64,000 nucleotides of DNA from Erinaceus europaeus (GCF_950295315.1 NC_080175.1:66675353-66739352); one strand, 5' to 3'; counted from the stretch's first letter, positions 11,360 through 22,480 are shown. Notes: generated by a model from the letters alone, not told the origin. Translations and numbers: made by a program.

Positions 11360-11586
11360 TCTTTTAAAAATATTATTTATTTATTTATTTGTTTATTATT
11401 GGATAAAGATAGAGAGAGATTGAAAGGGGAGGGGGAGGTAGAAAGGGAGAGAGACAAACACTTGCAGCCCTTCTTCACCACTTGTGAAGCTTTCTCCCTG
11501 CAGGTGGGGACCAGGGGCTTGAACCTGGATCCTTGCACACTATAATGTGTGCTGTTAGCCAGGTGTGCCACTGCCTTGCCACCCCC
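11360..11586 (-). mobile_element. type 2 SINE
   Basis: TTATTGGATAAAGATAGAGAG body, GGGGCTTGAACCTGGATCC box and GCCAGGTGTGCCACTGCC head. Confidence 0.88.
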
Positions 11587-11650
11587 TCTTTCTTTCCTTC
11601 CTTTTTTCCTCCTTCCCTTCTTCCTTCCTTCCTCCCTCCTTTCCTTTCCA
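11584..11650. repeat. CT-rich low-complexity tract
   Basis: Mixed TTCC/CTTT units, nearly all pyrimidine, joining two SINE pieces. Confidence 0.9.
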
Positions 11651-11815
11651 GATAGAATGAGAGACACAGGGAGAGTGCAAGAATGAGAGGAGAGACAACA
11701 CAGCACCATCCCATCGCGGGTAGAGAAAGATTATTCTTTGCATGGCACTTCCAGGCTGTGACCAAGGGCTCAGACCTTCCCTGTACTCCACCAGGCAAGT
11801 GGCCTCCTGGCCCTC
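11651..11815 (-). mobile_element. diverged SINE fragment
   Basis: AGATAGAATGAGAGACACAG body and a degenerate head ending CCACCAGGCAAGTGGCCTCC. It probably belongs with the tail fragment at 11250-11350, separated by the later SINE. Confidence 0.5.
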
Positions 11816-12124
11816 ACGCAATATTTTACACTTATGATAAATACACCATTGGACTTTGATAGAAAACAACTGAATGGAAGTACTGCAAAATGAAACTGAA
11901 TAAAAAATTCTGTCTTGAAGGGGAAACATGTATAGTGGATGGATGATCTGGCTTGTGGGAGGGACCTAAGAGCAGAGCAATGATGATGCAGCATGAAGCC
12001 ATAATGGGCTAGGATTGCTCAGCAAATCTGGGGACTCAGAGAGGGGAAGGAGAGGAGTCCTTTCTTTCCTCCTTTATGGGGGAGATGGTGATGAATGATG
12101 GTACAGTTGTTGGCACATGGGTGT

Positions 12125-12332
12125 AATCTCTTTTTTAAATTTTATTTATTTATATTTAATTATTGGATAGAGACAGGGAGAAATCGAGAGAGGAGAGGGA
12201 GAGATAGACCTGCAGCACTGTTTCACTACTCATGAAGCTTTTCCCCCTGTAGATGGAAAACAGGGACTTGAACCCGGGTCCTTGTGCACTGTAATGTTTG
12301 CATTCAACCAGATGTGCCACCACCTGTGTCTG
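12125..12332 (-). mobile_element. type 2 SINE
   Basis: Clear GACTTGAACCCGGGTCCTTG box and CAGATGTGCCACCACC head. Confidence 0.88.
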
Positions 12333-12459
12333 ATGGGTAAAACCTCTATTCTTCTTGTGATAGGTATCTGCAGAACACTCTCACTCCCAGCTTAGGTCCA
12401 TCCTGCAGGAGGACTCCAAAGCCACCATCCAGATGCTCCCCTCCCCCTCCTTCCCCTGA

Positions 12460-12617
12460 GATATTTTTAGGGGGCTGGGGGCCCAGTGTCCTATGGTGGA
12501 ACAGAATGAGGGTTTGGTGGAGGGTGAGGTATGGTGATAACCATTGTGGGGAGATGTGGAACCGTAAGTCATGACAACAACCCTGTGAACCAACATTTCC
12601 TCAGTAAAATGATTTAA
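12460..12617 (+). mobile_element. possible LINE-1 3' end
   Basis: GGTGATAACCATTGTGGGGAG and CAGTAAAATGATTTAAAAA resemble the end of the element at 29218-29520. It stops 23 bp from exon 12640-12774. Confidence 0.4.
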
Positions 12618-12639
12618 AAAGTTGTGTCTTGAAACTCAC

Positions 12640-12774
12640 CAACTTTGTAATGTATGCAGCCTTCCAAGTCCCCCACGGTGATCCAACCCTGCTTCTTCTC
12701 CACTTCTGGGTCATTGTGTAGTATTCTGTTTCTCAACCACGAAAGGTAGTAAACACGCAGCTTATTCTTCTTTC
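12640..12774 (-). CDS. TNIK: TNIK CNH-domain exon (residues about 1106-1150)
   Basis: The exon completes Gly (G|GA) and encodes [20 protein letters not shown], then [20 protein letters not shown], then HYKV, with one base of the next Val before GTGAGT. It is 135 bp long. It is a CNH-domain segment with the group's conserved YYLSWLRN and [11 protein letters not shown] motifs. No ORF of at least 60 codons is open in this frame because intron stops flank it closely. I called it from the direct translation and the matching phases. Confidence 0.97.
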
Positions 12775-12854
12775 CTGTTAAAATCACAGAGTTTTAGTTT
12801 CAAGTCCTTGTTATAACCTTTCCCCGTGAATCTTTTTATTTCCCAGTCTTGCTC

Positions 12855-12960
12855 AGTTGTGGCTAATGGTGGTGGTGCTCGAGATTGAATCGGGAACCTC
12901 AGACCATCAGGCATGAAAATCCTTTTGCAGAACCATAATGCTGTCTCCCCAGCCCCTTTT
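12855..12960 (-). mobile_element. type 3 SINE fragment
   Basis: GAGATTGAATCGGGAACCTC and TGCTGTCTCCCCAGCCCC are the complement of the type 3 head. Confidence 0.7.
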
Positions 12961-13014
12961 CTCTGAATATTTTCTTCATCTTGATTTTATTCCTTGATTT
13001 TTATGTGGAAGTAC

Positions 13015-13017
<3 letters not shown>

Positions 13018-13066
<49 letters not shown>

Positions 13067-13075
13067 ACGCGCGTG
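13018..13075. repeat. (TG)n microsatellite with GC alternation
   Basis: About 23 TG units followed by GCGCACGCGCGTG. It reads (CA)n in the TNIK transcript. Confidence 0.95.
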
Positions 13076-13575
13076 AGCACGCTTATGTGAGTGCTTATGT
13101 GTGTGTTAAGGCACAAGCCCAGTGTCCCCAGGGTCATCTATGTACTGTCTCTGTCAAGCCTGGAAGGTTAAATGTCTTCAAGTCTATGCACTTATGACTT
13201 GTCTTTCCCTTCACGTTTCTCATGAGGGAACTATTCTCATTCTTCCCAGTGCAAAGGGCAGTGTCTGCTGATGTTAGATAAGACCCAGTTCTATGACAGA
13301 ATGACTGGTTAGAGTTCCAAAACATTCTAGATCTCAGTAGGTGAAGGAATGGTGATGGCAGCACATTTTAGCAAGGGCACTCCATCTCATTTTCTAGTCC
13401 ATCAGCATATGTCAACAAAGAGCCCTACACTGATCTCCCCCATTACTGCACAAACAACAGGCAGGAGTGATTTTATTTTATTTGATTAATAAAATTTTTT
13501 AAAAAGGGAGTGTTTAAAAGGAGAGAAACAAATTTCATGATATGTGGGTCTGTCTCTGCAGAAAGGTTGAGTAGG

Positions 13576-13868
13576 GGAGTCGGGCCGTAGCGCAGCGGGT
13601 TAAGCGCAGGTGGTGCAAAGCACAAGGACCAGTGTAAAGATCCCGGTTTGAGCCCTGGCTTCCCACCTGCAGGGGAGTCGCTTCACAAGTAGTGGTGAAG
13701 CAGGTCTGCAGGTGTCTATCTTTCTCTCCCCCTCTCTATCTTCCCCTCCTCTCTCCATTTCTCTCTGTCCTATCCAACAACAACAACAACAACAATATAA
13801 ATATAAAAATAAATCAACTAGGGCAACAAAAGGAAATAAATAAATAAAATAAATATTTAAAAAAAAAG
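13576..13868 (+). mobile_element. type 1 SINE
   Basis: Near-complete young copy: GAGTCGGGCCGTAGCGCAGC head, GCAGGGGAGTCGCTTCAC middle, ATCCAACAACAACAACAAC linker and (AAATA) end. Confidence 0.93.
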
Positions 13869-14136
13869 AAAGGTTGAGTAGTTTTTTTCTCCTCAACATG
13901 ACCAGCACTGACTTCTTCAGATAGTGTCACTTTGGAACAGGGAACTAAAGGTCAAAAGAAACCCTTTGTTCCCAAGAGGCAAGCTGTTCCCATGACTTAG
14001 GCAGGCAGATTAAGGTAAGAGCAGGGAAGGCTCTTAGAGAGAAGCAGCAGCTCTAGGCCTTATCTCAGTCCTTAGTCCTGTCCCCAATCTAAGAATCACA
14101 CTGCTCCCCTTTTTTTATGACCTAGAAGAATGTAGT

Positions 14137-14290
14137 TGATGGGGGGGGGGCAGTTATCAAGATATGTTTATCTGTAAACATGACCTCTCTGAAAAAAAAT
14201 TCTCAAACTGAGAAATGTTATGCATGTATAGACTATTGAATTTACTGTCAACTGTAAAATATTAATCTCCCAATAAAGAAATAAAAAAAA
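14137..14290 (+). mobile_element. LINE-1 3' terminus
   Basis: GTAAAATATTAATCTCCCAATAAAGAAATAAAAAAAA matches, in reverse, the element end at 47801-47990. The start is uncertain. Confidence 0.55.
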
Positions 14291-14336
14291 TTCAGTAAGA
14301 AGATGAGATGATTCTCTCCTTGTCCTGTGAAGTCTA

Positions 14337-14454
14337 CTTCCTTCTCCTCCTTCTTCTCCTTCCACTCCTCCTTCTTCTCTTTCTCCTTCTTCTTCTTCCT
14401 CTTCCCCTTCTTCTTCTTCTCCTTCTCCTCTTCCTCTTCCTCCTCCTTCTTCCC

Positions 14455-14492
<38 letters not shown>

Positions 14493-14493
14493 C
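14337..14493. repeat. 157-bp polypyrimidine tract (polypurine in the TNIK transcript)
   Basis: Almost pure C/T with a single interrupting purine, made of CTT, CTC and CCT triplets and ending in (TC)n. It lies about 385 bp from the donor of exon 14877-15020. Confidence 0.95.
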
Positions 14494-14876
14494 TGGACAC
14501 CACAAGTCTCCTGACACAAGACAGATGTCCTGAGTTTTCTTTTGCTCCTTATAATTTTCTGTCAGCCATGGATTCTCCACACACTTGTCATTAAACTGCT
14601 TTCTCCTCTGTTGACATCTGATCCTCCTTCCTCTGCTTGTCCAGTGCAGAAAGAATCCCAAGGGTGAGGAGCTCCCCTGCACCCCAACAGAAAGTCATCT
14701 AGACCTAGAGAACAGAGACCAACACTGGGTGCATTTGTGGTGCTGAGGTCACTGGCAGGAATACAAAGTAAAGACAGGGAGAATGAAAACAATGTGTCCT
14801 TGGAAAAATTGCTCAATGATTCCCTTTGGTATAGTGATTGTAGAGTAAATAAGTCTTAGTATGACTGGCCACCTAC

Positions 14877-15020
14877 CTGATATTGTCACGAGGACGTTCA
14901 GCCCCTCCAGCACATCCATTTGCTGGAAACGCCTGCGGTTGATTAGATTGTAGACCTTGCCTTGCCCACTCCGGTCCAAGAGCATCAGGCCATTCTCAGT
15001 CCCCACCAAGAGGTTGACAC
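14877..15020 (-). CDS. TNIK: TNIK CNH-domain exon (residues about 1058-1105)
   Basis: The exon completes Gly (G|GT), then encodes [40 protein letters not shown] and NVLVTIS, with a last base of the next Gly before the donor GTAGGT. The acceptor is CTGCAG at 15021-15026. It covers the first complete propeller strands of the CNH domain. [18 protein letters not shown] is conserved in TNIK, MINK1 and MAP4K4. A long polypyrimidine tract lies about 385 bp downstream in the gene's direction. Confidence 0.97.
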
Positions 15021-15377
15021 CTGCAGAGTGAAGACAGCACCCACAACCGGCTGTATCCGATCACTGACTGTCTGCAGCTGGGGTCTCAGAAATGCCAGGA
15101 GCTGCCTCCTGTCAACAACAGCATGGAGTGGGCAGCAAGTGCAGAAGGTTTGTACGGCCGCTCACTCACTGCCCAGCCAGTTCAGTAGGTCATCCACCCA
15201 CACCATCTCAGAGTCACATTGGTGTTCTTCTAGCAAGTGGCAGCAGCATTCATTGCAATGGAGTGTTTACTTCCTGGGACAGAGCCCTTCCCAAGAGGAA
15301 GTCAGGGCAGCTGTGATGCTAAACCTCACCCAGAAACTTCCTTCTCCCAGGTCCATGCCTTCCACACATTTATGCCA

Positions 15378-15602
15378 TCATTTATTTATTTTTGCTTTAT
15401 TTTATTTTTATTATATTTGATAGGACAAAGAGAAATCAAGAGGGAAGGAGGAGATAGAGAGAGTGAAAAGAGAGACACCCACAGTCCTGCTCCACTGCTT
15501 GTGAAGCTTCCCCCCTGTGCAGGTGGGGACCAGGGGCTTGAACCCAGGTCCTTCCACATGGTAACATGTGTGCTTAACCAAATGTGACACCACTCAGCCC
15601 TA
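15378..15602 (-). mobile_element. type 2 SINE
   Basis: Body TTTGATAGGACAAAGAGAAATC, box GCTTGAACCCAGGTCCTTCC and head end ACCACTCAGCCC. Confidence 0.85.
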
Positions 15603-16041
15603 TACCATTGTTTCTAGCCTATGCACAGAAATGGGCACCCATTTATCTATTTCCCCTGCCCCCACCCCGAAGAAAAGTCTTTTTTTTTTTTTCTCACACA
15701 AAGCTTAATTGATATCCCCACCCACAGGGCCCTGCTGTCTTTGAGAGAGATGATAAAATGATTCAAGCCTATGAATTAACAGCCTGAGAGCCACAGACAT
15801 AGCTCTGCTGTCAGGGATGTTTAGCCATTAACTGTGTGAGACACAGAGAAGACCATTCTTCCCTTGGTCCTGTGGGTCAGAGAGACAGCACATGGAGCAC
15901 AGCGCACAGTGACAGACACATCTTGGGTACATGTACTAGTAGTGATTACAAGCCTCTCCTGTGCCTCTCTGTAATAGTGGCTTCTACATGCCCTACTGTG
16001 TGAGGATCAGCCCATCATGAGTGGTGAAAAGCTACACTTAC

Positions 16042-16212
16042 CCCACAGAGCTGCACAAAGGATTTCTGAGTTGAAGCGCTTCTTGTATTTTCTGATTTCC
16101 GGTGTGTCACTATGAGGCCGGATGTTGGTGGGGTTCACGTTTACCACCGAAATCTTTCTGGCTTCGTTCAGTTTGGCTTGTTCTTGTCTAAGAAGCTCAC
16201 TAGTAAACAGAG
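16042..16212 (-). CDS. TNIK: TNIK exon entering the CNH domain (residues about 1001-1057)
   Basis: The exon completes Ala (G|CT) and encodes [40 protein letters not shown], then [16 protein letters not shown]. It spans the end of the linker (a short charged helix) and the start of the CNH domain at about [12 protein letters not shown]. The acceptor is AAAG and the donor [19 protein letters not shown] is specific to TNIK within the family. It is 171 bp long. Confidence 0.97.
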
Positions 16213-16954
16213 CTTTGGGGAAAAAAATCAAGAAGAGTCAGTGGCATCTTGAAAAATAACTGGCAGAGATAAAAAGAAGGGGTTTCAAAAATGTTAGGAT
16301 TTCTCCACACATAGGCAAAACTACACCAACAACAAAACTTAACACTTCCCTAGAAAGCAATACAGAAAAGGACTCCAACCTGATGCGTTTTTAACATTTT
16401 TTTTTTAGTAAAGTTAAGTATGCCATTCATAGAAACAGTATTCTATCCATTAGTACAACAGGATTACAAACACTCCTGAGCTAATTTAGAGAGCTCACAG
16501 AACTAAACATGGCATCCACACTTGCCATCACAGATGCAGACACTGTTTACTTTTCCAAGGTGGGGGTTGGGGGGGTTAACTGACACAGCAGCTCCAGCCA
16601 CCTCTGGTGGTTAATGAGCAATCGGAGCCTGAGAAGTGGGCTCTGTCTGGGCTGAGGGCAGCACACCCCCAAACGCCACACAGCTCAGTTCAGCCTCACT
16701 CAGGGCGCGGCTGCTGCGTGCATAGCGTCATACCCAGAAACTGCTTCTGAGAAAAGTGGGGGAAGCCTGGTGACCTCAGGGGGACAGCTCTTCCCAGGGC
16801 CCAGGGGCACCTATGTGTTCCTGCCAGAAGTGGAACAGAGTAGATGGGAAGAAAGATGGACATAAAGACACTTGATTTCAGAATCCTGCAAACAATGATC
16901 ATTAATTTATTTTTTTTGGCTACTAGGGTTTCCACAATTACCTGAGGCAATTTT

Positions 16955-17117
16955 CCCTTTTTCTGTTTTGTAGAGAGTGAATGACAGAGAGGGAGAGAGA
17001 GAGAGACAACTTCACCACTTATGAAGCTTCCCCCCTGCAGATGGGGACTAGGGACTTGAACCCTGGTCCTTGTACATGGTGGTGTGCACTACCAGGTGCA
17101 CCACCACCCGGACCCCC
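16955..17117 (-). mobile_element. short SINE copy
   Basis: GACTTGAACCCTGGTCCTTG box with a CAGGTGCACCACCACCCGG head end. The tail side is truncated. It ends 110 bp from exon 17228-17339. Confidence 0.82.
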
Positions 17118-17227
17118 AAATTCTTCTCTCAGACATTGCTTAGGCAGTCAGTGACTTAACAGTTGGATTGAGGTCATGTCAGAAAGGAGCGCCGGGCCAT
17201 TTCTGAAATCCAGGGCTATCAGCTCAC

Positions 17228-17339
17228 CTGCTGCAGCTGATTCTTCATCTTCTTCATCCTCATCTGTGGGAGATGTCTGGTACACTCGGGGGTCCACAAA
17301 AGGGGTGAAGGAGGCCTTGGTGCTGCTCCCCATGCCATA
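17228..17339 (-). CDS. TNIK: TNIK linker exon (residues about 964-1001)
   Basis: The exon encodes YGMGSSTKASFTPFVDPRVY then QTSPTDEDEEDEESAAA, with one base of the following Ala before GTGAGC. The acidic run DEDEEDEE precedes the CNH-proximal helix. The TSPTDEDEEDEE segment is strongly conserved in the family. The acceptor is ACAG above 17339 and it enters in phase 0 from exon 21803-21967. It is 112 bp long. Confidence 0.96.
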
Positions 17340-17994
17340 CTGTCAATGGGCAGGAGATGAAGAACAGGTGGGTAAATACAGCAGGAGCAAACCAGGCTAA
17401 TTCCACTTAGCCTGAGCTTCCGAGTGGCTGAGGGCTCCTGGTGTGCACGCTCTGAGCTCAGGCTAAGACCCCTCTCTCAAGCATCTCCTGCTGTTTGTGA
17501 CTTTCAGAGGTTCACTAATTATCTGGAATCAAGAGCTGCAGTGAGGAATCTATATTTTGGACTGTATCTGACAACTCCATGTTTGTTGTGCTATTCACAC
17601 AAAGTTTACCACCAGCAGTAAAGGCCGTCTCGCATTAACCTGGGCCTGATGGGAAGCTGGCTTCATTGTCAGAGGCTGAATTACTGAGTAGCCTTGGTGC
17701 TGGACACACCACCAGGATTGGCTACAGGCTCCTGGCTGTGGTCTGTGGGCATTCCCACTCTGGCATGATGACACAATGGGGTTTCTGCTGACCCAGGAAG
17801 TCTAAGTATTTAACTCATGGACAATTTCATCCTGGGATTGGGGTCGTTTCCCTCCTAAGCTAGTTTCCTTAAGAGCATACTTATACTGATGGGCTGGCAA
17901 CAGCTTTCACCCTGGGAGACAGCTGGCCTGTCCAGTTTGCGACCCAGATTCAAGTCCAGACCCAACTGCTGTTCAGTGCTGTGGTCTCTCTCTC

Positions 17995-18208
17995 TTCTTT
18001 TTTTGGCTTTCTTTATTTTATTTGCAAAGACAGAGAAAAATTGAGAGAGGAGAGGGACATAGTGAGGGAGAGATATGGAGAGACATCTGAAGCACTGTTT
18101 CACCTCTCATCGAGTTTCCTCCCTGCAGGTGGAGACTGGGAGCTTGAACCCAGGTCCTTGCACATAGTAACATTGGTGCTCAACCAGATGAGCCACCACC
18201 CAGTCCTT
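17995..18208 (-). mobile_element. type 2 SINE
   Basis: GAGCTTGAACCCAGGTCCTTG box and CAGATGAGCCACCACCCAG head end. Confidence 0.85.
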
Positions 18209-18372
18209 CCCTCTCTCTTCTATCTACACCTAGAGTGGTGAAGCTCTGGCAATGACCAAAAGGCCTCCTGTATTTATAAGTCTTATTTGGGAACTTCACA
18301 AAGGAACTAAATTTGTATACTATAGCACAATAGAAGTGTCTTTCCTTTTGTAATAAAAATATCTATTATTTA

Positions 18373-19530
18373 TGAGAGGGGAAAATTGATTGTAGGTCTC
18401 AAACTTTTTGAAGCACAGACTGAGTCATTTTAATACATAGGCTGAGTCTTTGATATGCTGACTCTCTCAAAAGCCTAGACCAGGGAGAACAGAAGCAGCC
18501 GGTGGCACAGCTATATAAAAATAATGTCAAAGGACATAAATTATGGTGATGTTGGGTATTATACAGCAAATCCTAACAAAGGGATTTTTCAAAGTTAATC
18601 CAATTACTAAATAATGTGATTATAACAATAACTATCTATTGTTTTCTTGAACCCTAAGACAGCAGGAACCTCACATTTCCACTATAAAGTCTATATTTCC
18701 CCCAGTCATGGAACTTTAGGGGGAGCACACTTGCCTGCATGCTTCTCTCAATTCATACCAAATAATATTGCATCTGTCAATCCCAACCTAATCAATGCAA
18801 TGAGTACCACCTCAGCATGCTTCACTTCAGACTGTGTCCAGAGACTTCAAGTGTGAAATGACAACCCTTCAGCTTCATTACTCGTGTGAGACCTTTCCTT
18901 TCATAGTATTCTTTAATTCCATTCCAGGCAGTTCACTTCCTAACAAAGTCCCCAAATCTAGATATAGACTAGGCCCTGTGAGATAGAGCATATGTTCACA
19001 TATATCCATAAACTAGAGCAAAACATATACCTGAAAGCAAAAGTACACAATAGTCTGCAGTGAGTACCCCCCAACACTTCATCTGCACTAGTCCAGCCTT
19101 TAGGTCCATGATTGGTCAGCAATTTGTTTGGCTTTGTATGTTAAATCTCTTTTCAGCCACCAGGTTCCAGATGTTAGCATGATGCCGACCAGACTTCCCT
19201 GGACAAACGACCCCACCAATGTGTCCTGGAGCTCCACTTCCCCAGAGCCCCACCCTACTAGGGAAAAAGAGAGACAGGCTGGGAGTATGGATCGACCTGT
19301 CAATGCCCATGTTCAGTGGGGAAGCAATTACAGAAGCCAGACCTTCTGCTTTCTGCATCCCACGATGACCTTGGGTCCATACTCCCAGAGGGTTAAAGAA
19401 TAGGAAAGCTATCAGGGGAGGGAATGGGATACGGAGATCTGGTGGTGGGAATTGTGTGGAGTTGTACCCTTCTTATCCTATGGTTTTGTTAATGTCTCCT
19501 TTTTTAAGTAAATAAAAAAGCTAAAAAATA
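18373..19530 (+). mobile_element. LINE-1 3' end with an 18-bp TSD
   Basis: Flanked by a perfect 18-bp direct repeat AAAAATATCTATTATTTA (18355-18372 and 19531-19548). The right part is the family's standard 3'UTR ending in an A-rich tail. The left part (about 18650-18870) carries 3'UTR body sequence in the opposite sense to the right part, which suggests an internal inversion. The start (18373-18420) matches, in reverse, the segment at 55560-55600. Confidence 0.8.
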
Positions 19531-20529
19531 AAAAATATCTATTATTTAAAAAAAACAACCCAAAATTGTAGGCAATGGACTTTGAAAACTTGCTAAATAG
19601 AGAGGAAAAAAAAAAAAGACAAATCTCAAGTGCTTGTACAGCAACATGAGGACTTGAAATCAACTAACTAGGAAATGGCGAGCTCAGACATTAGGGCTTC
19701 ACACCACAGGCTCCATGTTTGAGCTTTGCCAAAGGGGCTTCAGTAATCATTTCCCCACTTTGATTATCATCTCAATTCTTTCTACTCTACTCAAATTCTT
19801 CTAGTACTGCCTATTGTTATTATTATTTCCACAGATGTTTTTAGATTTATTTTCTACGCTTTTAGCTCGTTTTAGGTTTTTCTTTACTATAGAACCAACA
19901 TCCTCCAAACTCCTAAGCACCTAAAAGAACACCACAAAGATTCAGTGTGATTTAATTCCAAATTTTCTCTCATCTTACAAAAATGAAAGTTATCTCATCC
20001 TCTACAATGTGGGAATAACCTTCTCTAACAAAGCACTTTCTCTGTGGACCTGTAAAGCCTGTGAAGAGGTACTAAAATCACCATACAGAACAGGAGCAGC
20101 AACAGAATTTCAACCAGGACCCAAACTCATGGAGTCCTGCTTGGTACTGACAGAGGTGTAGGTAGAAAAAAACTCCTGTCCACACTGCATGGAGCTGTAA
20201 TAAGATGCTCCACTTCCCAGAGGCTCTCTATGCTTTATTTCCCATTTGGCATAGGCTAGGCTCATCTGCTCTTGAACTTTAGAATCCAGAGATTCAAAGT
20301 CAGCATGTGGACAATATCAAGAAAAATAGTGCAAATGTTCAATACACACTTACAGGATATATGTGCGATTCACAGGAACTATGTGTTCTCACAGTCATGT
20401 GTTGTCAAACTCATCCAACGGGTCAGCCTCAGCCAACAACACCTGTGAACTTTGCTTCATCTTCTCCTCTTCCTCCCTATCCTTCTTGCTCTTCTGCTTC
20501 TTTTAGCCAGAGAACTCCTCAGCTCAACA

Positions 20530-20612
20530 CTCACTGATGGTGATGCTGGGGATTGAACCTGGGACCTCAGAGTCTCAGGCAGGAAAGCTTTGCTTCAGAG
20601 ACTGCACTGATT
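20530..20612 (-). mobile_element. type 3 SINE fragment
   Basis: GCTGGGGATTGAACCTGGGACCTC with CAGAGTCTCAGGCAGGAAAG, the complement of the type 3 head. Confidence 0.7.
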
Positions 20613-20761
20613 TAGATTTTTTTTTTCCTGGGCCTGTTCTATATACAAAATAATGTATCTCCATCCCCTCTTGTTAACAGAGCATGGGATTTAGGAGAAT
20701 GACTTTTTTCTTTGCCACAAGAGTTAGCACTATGAATAGTTTCTAGAGGCCATTCCCCTGT

Positions 20762-20930
20762 CCCTTTTTTCCCTTTCTACTTTATTTGATAAGACAGAGA
20801 GACAGAGACACGTGCAACCCTGTTTCCCTACTGTGAAGTGTGAAGCTTCCCATTGGCAGATGAGGGCCAGGGGGCTTGAACCTGGGTTCCTCGGTGTGGT
20901 AAAATGTGCATTAGAGCCCAGCCTCCTGAA
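20762..20930 (-). mobile_element. SINE copy
   Basis: TTTGATAAGACAGAGAGAC body and GGGGCTTGAACCTGGGTTCC box. A run of about 20 T follows at 20949-20975. Confidence 0.75.
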
Positions 20931-21301
20931 ATTTTTTTCTTTTTCTTTCTTTCTTTTTTTTTTTTTTTTTTTTTTGCACTAATACCTTCACCACTGTTCT
21001 CCAATGTGTTTAAGGTTTTTGTTTTGTTTTTTAAGTGGAGGCAGAGAGAGTAAGAAACCACAACACCTAGTCTTCCTTCAGTGCTGGGCCATCTATATTC
21101 ATGAACAGGGGTCCAGAGAATAGCTGGCAACTTCCTACTGCTAAGCTCCTATGAGTTCTTTCATTTGGGCAGAGTGCCACACTGAAGCCATTCTTAGGAG
21201 CTTAGCAAAGCCTCCTTCGTGAAGAGAGCACGGTTACAGGACCCCTCCACCACCACTTTTTGGAGATGAATTTACAATTTGTTTGAAAGGGAAGAAATTA
21301 A

Positions 21302-21521
21302 TTTCTTTATATATATATTTCTATTTGTTTATTATTGGAGAGAGAGAGAGAAAAATTGAGAGGGAAGGGGGGAGATGGAGAGAGAGACAGAAAGACATCT
21401 GCAGCCCTGCTTCAACATTCGTGAAGCTTTCCCCCTGCAGGTGGGAACCAGGGGCTTGAATCTGGGTCCTTGTGCACTGTAATATGTGCACTTAATCATA
21501 TGTGCCATCGCCTGGCCCCCG
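21302..21521 (-). mobile_element. type 2 SINE
   Basis: Box GGGCTTGAATCTGGGTCCTTG and head end CATATGTGCCATCGCCTGG. Confidence 0.87.
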
Positions 21522-21802
21522 AGAAGTGAATTTTTTAAATGACAATTATAAATGCAAAAGCGATTTTCACAATATTGAGCTGACTTCACAGGAATGTGGA
21601 CCTCTGATAATCTGAGCAATCATGAAATATCCATCAAGACCATTGTCAGAGGAGTGCTTTCTCTTAAATGATTTTTCAGGCAAAAGCAGAGTTTCCCTTG
21701 TAAAATTCCCTTACAAGTTGAATATATCCTTGGTAACCAGAAGGAGAGAATAGCTGTACTTAAAACAAACAGATGAATAGCAGCACATTGCCCAGCACCT
21801 AC

Positions 21803-21967
21803 TTCCGTCCCAGCGTCCATCTCCTGGGGGTGAGTGGACACTCGGCCCAGGCCCTCGGGGGGGGTCCCTGCTGGGGAGTGGCTCTGCTGCACCAAGTCTG
21901 GAAGGTTGATGTGGCCCGTGAAGCCATTGCTGTCACCATGGCCAGCCCGCTTCTTCTCTCCGGATGT
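21803..21967 (-). CDS. TNIK: TNIK linker exon (residues about 909-963)
   Basis: Fifty-five codons in phase 0/0: TSGEKKRAGHGDSNGFTGHI, NLPDLVQQSHSPAGTPPEGL, then GRVSTHPQEMDAGTE. The acceptor CCCCCCAG and donor GTAGGT flank it. INLPDLVQQSHSPAGTP is a conserved linker motif with SP/TP sites suitable for proline-directed kinases (inference). Several positions (RAGHG, TGH, PPEG, MDAG) appear to differ from the human sequence as I recall it, as expected in a disordered linker. Confidence 0.96.
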
Positions 21968-22041
21968 CTGGGGGGACATGGGGCATGGTAGTCATTAGAA
22001 GGGAAAGGGAAAAGTCACAGGATGATGTTACCCATCAACCC

Positions 22042-22137
22042 AGAAGCTTCCTTCTCAGGTGGGGGCCTGGGACTTGAATCCAGGTCCTTCCACATGGTGA
22101 TGTGTACTCTACTGGGTGAGCTGCCACCCAGGCCCTG
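22042..22137 (-). mobile_element. SINE head fragment
   Basis: GACTTGAATCCAGGTCCTTCC box and GAGCTGCCACCCAGGCCC end. Confidence 0.75.
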
Positions 22138-22146
22138 GACACTTAC

Positions 22147-22335
22147 TTATTTATTTTATTTTATTTTTCACTGCCATTAGGCTCATCACTGGAGCTTGGT
22201 GCCAGCACTACAAATCCACCACTCCTGGAGGCCAACCCCCATCTCTCCTTTTTTAATTTCTATTTTATTTGATAGGATAGAGAGAAATTGAGATGGGAGG
22301 GGGAATAGAGAGTGGGAAAATGAATGAGGACAGAA
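22147..22335 (-). mobile_element. SINE tail and body fragment
   Basis: Tail module GCTCATCACTGGAGCTTGGTG and TTTGATAGGATAGAGAGAAA body. Its head is missing. Confidence 0.75.
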
Positions 22336-22375
22336 GCTTATGTTTGGGGGGGGGGTGAGACAAAGAGAACTCGGC

Positions 22376-22480
22376 AGTCAGGTGGCTGGGTGGTGGCACA
22401 CTTATGAGCACATGCCATGCATAAGGACTCCGGTCCCTACCTGCAGAGAGGGAGCTTCATGAGCCAGCAAGGCTAACCTC
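22376..22480 (+). mobile_element. SINE head fragment
   Basis: GGTGGCTGGGTGGTGGCACAC head with CATGCATAAGGACTCC, truncated after GAGCTTCATGAG. It lies 88 bp from exon 22568-22700. Confidence 0.7.

Larger units (their letters stand above)
9456..12639 (-). other. TNIK intron packed with SINEs
   Basis: A 3.2-kb intron largely made of seven or eight minus-oriented SINE pieces, a LINE-1 3' end, a (TA)n run and a CT-rich tract. Only about 10740-11040 and 11830-12120 look unique. Confidence 0.75.
12775..14876 (-). other. TNIK intron with microsatellite and polypyrimidine tract
   Basis: A 2.1-kb intron containing a type 3 SINE, a (TG)n array, a type 1 SINE, a LINE-1 end and a 157-bp pyrimidine tract. 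The stretches 13080-13570 and 13870-14130 hold nothing I recognise. Confidence 0.75.
17340..21802 (-). other. TNIK intron, 4.5 kb
   Basis: Contains a LINE-1 with an 18-bp TSD (18373-19530) and several SINEs. The stretches 17340-17990 and 19560-20530 are unique with no credible coding potential. Confidence 0.7.

Noticed and set aside
14168..14682. Charged repetitive ORFs (Glu/Arg-rich on one strand, Leu/Ser-rich on the other)
   Set aside because: Translation of the polypyrimidine tract at 14337-14493, not genes.
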